From Rhodobacteraceae bacterium UBA6197 (lineage in GTDB: Bacteria > Pseudomonadota > Alphaproteobacteria > Rhodobacterales > Rhodobacteraceae): 64,000 nt of DNA. Below, in pieces: positions 60,401 to 64,000 of the stretch. The notes under the pieces were generated by a model that was not told the origin of the DNA, searched no databases, and saw nothing but the letters and a program-made list of their open reading frames with translations. The number at the start of each line of letters is the position of its first letter. Positions within the stretch are counted from its first letter, which is position 1. The translations under genes and the position numbers were made by a program. The stretch lies in NCBI GenBank assembly GCA_002422085.1, contig DISZ01000008.1, positions 62,001 through 126,000 of the forward strand. Direction: 5' to 3'.

Positions 60401-60870
60401 CTCTGATGTTCCCAACCCGTTTCAGTGTCATCATGCTGGCCGCAGGCGGATCAGCCGCCCTACTGGCGACCGGGCTGATCTTCCAGGCGATTGGCTACGC
60501 GCCGTGTGATCTGTGCATCCTGCAGCGCTGGCCGCATGTCGCCGCCGTTCTGATCGGCGCAATCGCGATCTTGTGGCGCCCGTCCAAGGCTTTGATCGTG
60601 CTGGGCGCGCTGGCGTGCACCCTCACCGGCGCTATCGGCGTCTATCATACCGGGGTCGAGCGCAGATGGTGGGCCGGCCCGCAAGACTGCACCGCGGGAT
60701 CAGTCGGCGGTGTCTCGACGCAGGATCTGATGAACCAGATCCTGTCAGCGCCTCTGGTGCGCTGTGATGTGCCCGCCTACGAGATCCTTGGCATCTCGAT
60801 GGCCACGATGAACGCCGTCGCCTCTTTTCTTCTGGCCGCCGTCTGGCTTTGGTCGTTGCGGCGCGCCTGA
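60397..60870 (+). CDS. dsbB: Disulfide bond formation protein B
   Basis: This 157-residue four-helix inner-membrane oxidoreductase reoxidises DsbA and passes electrons to quinone. The periplasmic CDLC pair (APCDLCILQRW, about 36-39) and the second cysteine pair (QDCTAG and VRCDVPAYE) are both present. It starts in an ATGA overlap with yqaA and is followed by a large palindrome. Confidence 0.92.
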   Translation: MTLMFPTRFSVIMLAAGGSAALLATGLIFQAIGYAPCDLCILQRWPHVAAVLIGAIAILWRPSKALIVLGALACTLTGAIGVYHTGVERRWWAGPQDCTAGSVGGVSTQDLMNQILSAPLVRCDVPAYEILGISMATMNAVASFLLAAVWLWSLRRA

Positions 60871-60880
60871 GGCCAGTGTC

Positions 60881-60961
60881 GATGCCTCCGGCGGGGATAC
60901 TTGGACGAAGATGAAGGCAACCGGGTTTCATCTTCGCATAAGTATCCCCGCCGGAGGCATC
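60881..60961. repeat. Largest intergenic palindrome, with 22-bp perfect arms
   Basis: Outer arms at 60881-60902 and 60940-60961 are perfect 22-bp inverted copies containing gatgcctccggcgggg. Nested inside are inner arms cgaagatgaa (60906-60915) and ttcatcttcg (60927-60936). It lies between dsbB and gyrA, which point the same way, so here it ends dsbB and is not shared by convergent genes. Confidence 0.92.
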
Positions 60962-61073
60962 CCGGGCCCGCAACGGGCGACCGGGCCGAGGCGGGCCATT
61001 GCACCGCAATGGATGGATGGGCTATAGTCCGGGCCAACAATATCTAGAATAGCCAGACAAGGGCCAGATCCTC

Positions 61074-63836
61074 GTGACCGATACCCCGGAACCCCCTGAA
61101 ACCGAAGACGAAATGCCTGTGCGCCCAGTGTCCGCGGGCCCCACAGTCTCGATCGCGGAAGAAATGAAGACCGCTTATCTCGACTACGCGATGAGCGTGA
61201 TCGTGAGCCGCGCGATCCCGGATCTGCGCGACGGGTTGAAGCCGGTACACCGGCGGATCCTGTTTGCGATGCACGAAACCGGCAACACCCATGACAAACC
61301 CTACCGCAAGTCGGCCCGTCCGGTGGGCGACACGATGGGGAAATACCACCCGCACGGCGACGCCTCGATCTATGATGCGCTGGTGCGGATGGCGCAGCCG
61401 TTTTCGATGTCGTTGAAGCTGCTCGATGGCCAGGGCAACTTTGGCTCGATGGATGGCGATAACGCCGCCGCGATGCGCTATACCGAAGTGCGGATGGACA
61501 AATCCGCCGCGGCGCTGTTGGCCGATATCGAAAAAGACACCGTCGATTTTCAGGACAACTACGACGGCAAGGACCGCGAGCCGACGGTTCTGCCGGCGCG
61601 GTTCCCCAATATGCTGGTCAATGGCGCGGGCGGGATTGCCGTTGGCATGGCGACCAATATACCGCCGCACAATCTGGGCGAGGTGGTCGATGCCACGCTG
61701 GCGCTGATCGAGAACCCCGACATGTCCTCGGAAGCGCTGATGGAGATCATCCCGGCGCCCGATTTCCCGACCGGTGGGCAGATCATGGACCGGGGCGGCG
61801 CGCGCAAGGCCTATCTCGAGGGGCGCGGCAGCGTCATCATCCGCGCCAAGACCCGCGTCGAGGAAATCCGCAAGGATCGCTTTGCGATCATTCTTGATGA
61901 GATCCCCTATCAGGTCAACAAGGCGACGATGATCGAAAAGATCGCCGAGCTGGTGCGCGACAAGAAGATCGAGGGCATCAGCCATGTGCAGGACGAATCC
62001 GACCGGGTCGGCGTCCGCGTGGTGATCGAATTGAAACGCGATGCGACGGCGGATGTGGTGTTGAACCAGCTGTTTCGTTTCACGCCGATGCAGACCAGCT
62101 TTGGCTGCAACATGCTGGCGTTGAACGGCGGCAAGCCGGAACAACTGACACTTCGCGATTTTCTTAGCCATTTCATCACCTTCCGCGAAGAAGTTGTGGC
62201 GCGTCGCACGGCCTATGAGCTGCGCCGCGCGCGTGAACGCAGCCACGTGCTGTGCGGTCTGGCGGTGGCGGTCTCCAACGTCGATGAGGTGGTGCGCACG
62301 ATCCGCGGCAGCGCCGATGCGGCCGAGGCACGCGAACACCTGATGACCCGGCGCTGGCCAGCGCATGAGATCGCCGAATATATCCGGTTGATCGACGACC
62401 CCGCCCACCCGATCAACGAAGACGGCACCTATAACCTGTCGGAAACCCAGGCCCGCGCGATTCTGGACCTGCGCTTGCAGCGCCTGACCGCGATGGGCGT
62501 GAAAGAGGTCACCGACGAGCTTCAGGACCTGGCCGCCAGGATCCGCGACTATCTGGCCATTCTGGGCTCGCGCGAACGGATCATGGCGATCATCTCGGAC
62601 GAGTTGCGCGAGGTGCGCGCCGCCTTTGCCGTGCCGCGTCGGACCGAGATCATCGACTGGGCCGGCGACATGGACGACGAAGACCTGATCGAGCGCGAAG
62701 ACATGGTCGTGACGATCACCTCGGGCGGCTATATCAAGCGCACCAACCTGGCCGAATTCCGCGCGCAGCGGCGCGGCGGCAAGGGGCTGGCCTCGATGAC
62801 CACCAAGGAAGACGATGTGGTGACCACGCTGTTTGTGGCCAACACGCATACGCAGCTGTTGTTCTTTACCACCGACGGCATGGTTTACAGCCTCAAGTGC
62901 TGGCGCTTGCCGTTGACCGGGCGCAATGCCAGGGGCAAGGCCATCGTCAACATCCTGCCGATCCAGACCGGGATCTCGATTGCCGCGCTGATGCCGGTGG
63001 ATGCGCCCGAAGCCGAGTGGGATGACCTTCAGGTCATCTTTGCCACCTCGGAAGGCGATGTGCGGCGCAACGCGCTGTCGGATTTTGCCAATGTCATGCG
63101 CAACGGCAAGATCGCAATGAAGCTGCCCGAAGGGGTCAGTCTGGTGAACGCGCGGATTGCCGACGCGGACGACGATGTGATGCTGGTCACGGCTCTGGGG
63201 CGCGCGATCCGGTTCCCGACCACGGCTGTGCGGGTGTTCCAGGGCCGCTCGTCGACCGGGGTGCGTGGCATCCGGCTGGCGGCGGGCGACAAGGTCGTGT
63301 CGATGTCGATCCTGCGGCATTTCGAGGCCGAGGCCGCCGAACGCACGGCCTATCTCAAGCAGCGGCGCCTGATCGCCGGGGCGGTCGAGGACATCTCCGA
63401 GCCGGAAGACGACGAAGACGGTGTCGAAGGGGGGCAGCTTTCACCCGAACGCTATGCCGAAATGTCGGCGGTGGAAGAGCTGATCCTGACCATCACCGAA
63501 CGCGGTGCGGGCAAGATCTCGTCCAGCCACGATTATCCGGTGCGCGGCCGGGGTGGCATGGGCGTCAAGGCGATGGATGGCGCGATGCGCGGCGGTGCGC
63601 TGGTCGCCTCGTTCCCCGTCGAGGCGAGCGATCAGGTGATGCTGGCAACCTCGACCGGGCAATCGATCCGCTGTCCGGTGGCGGGGATCTCGTTCCGTTC
63701 GCGCTCGGCCGGAGGGGTCAGGGTCTTTGACACCGCCAAGGGCGAAGAAGTGGTTTCGGTGGCTCGGGTCGCCGATCAGGGCGACGAAGACGAGATCGAA
63801 GCAGGGCCGGATGTCACCGACACCGCGACCGAATAG
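61074..63836 (+). CDS. gyrA: DNA gyrase subunit A
   Basis: This 920-residue subunit cuts and rejoins DNA during negative supercoiling. The catalytic Tyr136 is in AMRYTEVRM, and the DNA-gate region HPHGDASIYDALVRM is at 92-106. In that region Ala97 stands where E. coli has Ser83, while Asp101 matches Asp87. The C-terminal half holds the beta-pinwheel repeats, including the GyrA box QRRGGKG near 563. The start is a GTG at 61074. The acidic extension at both ends is common in this group. Confidence 0.96.
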   Translation: MTDTPEPPETEDEMPVRPVSAGPTVSIAEEMKTAYLDYAMSVIVSRAIPDLRDGLKPVHRRILFAMHETGNTHDKPYRKSARPVGDTMGKYHPHGDASIYDALVRMAQPFSMSLKLLDGQGNFGSMDGDNAAAMRYTEVRMDKSAAALLADIEKDTVDFQDNYDGKDREPTVLPARFPNMLVNGAGGIAVGMATNIPPHNLGEVVDATLALIENPDMSSEALMEIIPAPDFPTGGQIMDRGGARKAYLEGRGSVIIRAKTRVEEIRKDRFAIILDEIPYQVNKATMIEKIAELVRDKKIEGISHVQDESDRVGVRVVIELKRDATADVVLNQLFRFTPMQTSFGCNMLALNGGKPEQLTLRDFLSHFITFREEVVARRTAYELRRARERSHVLCGLAVAVSNVDEVVRTIRGSADAAEAREHLMTRRWPAHEIAEYIRLIDDPAHPINEDGTYNLSETQARAILDLRLQRLTAMGVKEVTDELQDLAARIRDYLAILGSRERIMAIISDELREVRAAFAVPRRTEIIDWAGDMDDEDLIEREDMVVTITSGGYIKRTNLAEFRAQRRGGKGLASMTTKEDDVVTTLFVANTHTQLLFFTTDGMVYSLKCWRLPLTGRNARGKAIVNILPIQTGISIAALMPVDAPEAEWDDLQVIFATSEGDVRRNALSDFANVMRNGKIAMKLPEGVSLVNARIADADDDVMLVTALGRAIRFPTTAVRVFQGRSSTGVRGIRLAAGDKVVSMSILRHFEAEAAERTAYLKQRRLIAGAVEDISEPEDDEDGVEGGQLSPERYAEMSAVEELILTITERGAGKISSSHDYPVRGRGGMGVKAMDGAMRGGALVASFPVEASDQVMLATSTGQSIRCPVAGISFRSRSAGGVRVFDTAKGEEVVSVARVADQGDEDEIEAGPDVTDTATE

Positions 63837-63846
63837 GAAGAGCGGC

Positions 63847-63868
63847 CCGGGGGGATGATGCCCCCCGG
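63847..63868 (+). terminator. GC hairpin after gyrA
   Basis: Perfect 8-bp arms ccgggggg (63847-63854) and ccccccgg (63861-63868) enclose a six-base loop 10 bp after the gyrA stop. A C-run follows, with no T-run, so it may be a weak or Rho-assisted terminator. Confidence 0.5.
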
Positions 63869-63906
63869 ACCTCCCCCCCCCCGCATGACTGGACCGGATC
63901 AAAGCC

Positions 63907-64000
63907 ATGACTGAGGCGCTTCATATCATTGGCGGTGGCATGGCCGGGTCCGAAGCCGCCTGGCAGGCCGCCGAGGCCGGCGTGCCGGTCGTCTTGCACG
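63907..64000 (+). CDS. trmFO: tRNA (uracil-5-)-methyltransferase TrmFO, N-terminal fragment
   Basis: The window ends 31 codons into this gene. The peptide MTEALHIIGGGMAGSEAAWQ contains the FAD-binding GGGMAGSEAA motif of TrmFO (formerly Gid), which methylates U54 in the tRNA T-loop using methylene-tetrahydrofolate. General flavoproteins share the GxGxxG fold, but MAGSEAAWQAAEAG is quite specific. Confidence 0.85.
   Translation, partial: MTEALHIIGGGMAGSEAAWQAAEAGVPVVLH

Noticed and set aside
61039..61073. Possible upstream ATG extension of gyrA
   Set aside because: The GTG at 61074 gives a normal GyrA start; no in-frame ATG with a ribosome-binding site precedes it in this short leader.

Overview
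The window is high-GC DNA from an alphaproteobacterium, most likely a Rhodobacteraceae/Paracoccaceae member related to Rhodobacter. The indications are gene content and neighbourhoods typical of that group: aroK-aroB next to xerD, an agl alpha-glucoside operon, a metal-ligand-poor HemB, a RegB/RegA-type pair, an FnrL-like box and polyhydroxybutyrate metabolism. A family of 'cctccggcgggagtat' palindromes between genes also fits. It looks like ordinary chromosome: I see no insertion sequence, integrase island, prophage or CRISPR array.

Layout. 0-5.6 kb: the start of a COQ10/RatA-like gene, hpt, two c-type cytochromes, a 0.6 kb C-rich gene-free stretch, the pseudouridine breakdown pair psuK-psuG and a DUF502 membrane protein. 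5.7-11.2 kb: bdhA, a strong small-RNA candidate, an orphan peptide-type binding protein with an entericidin-like lipoprotein, a CsbD-like protein and a MATE exporter. 11.7-15.7 kb: a tightly overlapping four-gene operon (acyl-CoA ligase, LysE-type exporter, DsbA-like oxidoreductase, MFS exporter). 15.7-21.7 kb: mfd, a membrane protein, hemB and a Tat/SYLF lipoprotein. 21.8-26.9 kb: cytochrome bd oxidase cydABX behind a perfect FNR box, facing a RegA/RegB-like two-component pair. 27-34.4 kb: a lytic transglycosylase, ssb, aroKB, two uncharacterised genes, xerD and a CNNM/CBS protein. 34.5-46.1 kb: an MttB-like methyltransferase, then aglEFGAK divergent from aglR-bgl-glk with two matching LacI-type operators. 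46.2-51.2 kb: a compact chemotaxis operon with no cheB or receptor, whose last gene carries a CheZ-like DxxxQ motif. 51.3-57.7 kb: three adjacent Hint-domain proteins, the largest carrying RTX and cadherin-like modules. 57.7-64 kb: a gene-free stretch, tRNA-Leu(CAA), a zinc peptidase, yqaA-dsbB, gyrA and the start of trmFO.

How the parts fit. The agl block is a complete route from periplasmic capture of an alpha-glucoside through ABC import, hydrolysis and phosphorylation of glucose, with AglR likely controlling both arms. The cyd/Reg block looks like low-oxygen respiratory control. The chemotaxis and Hint blocks are adjacent, and each has a loose CtrA-like box about 80 bp upstream, which may mean co-regulation but is weak evidence. 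The most novel items are the DxxxQ protein ending a CheB-less che operon, the two-hairpin small RNA, and the Hint trio in which one member has lost the catalytic block-B histidine.
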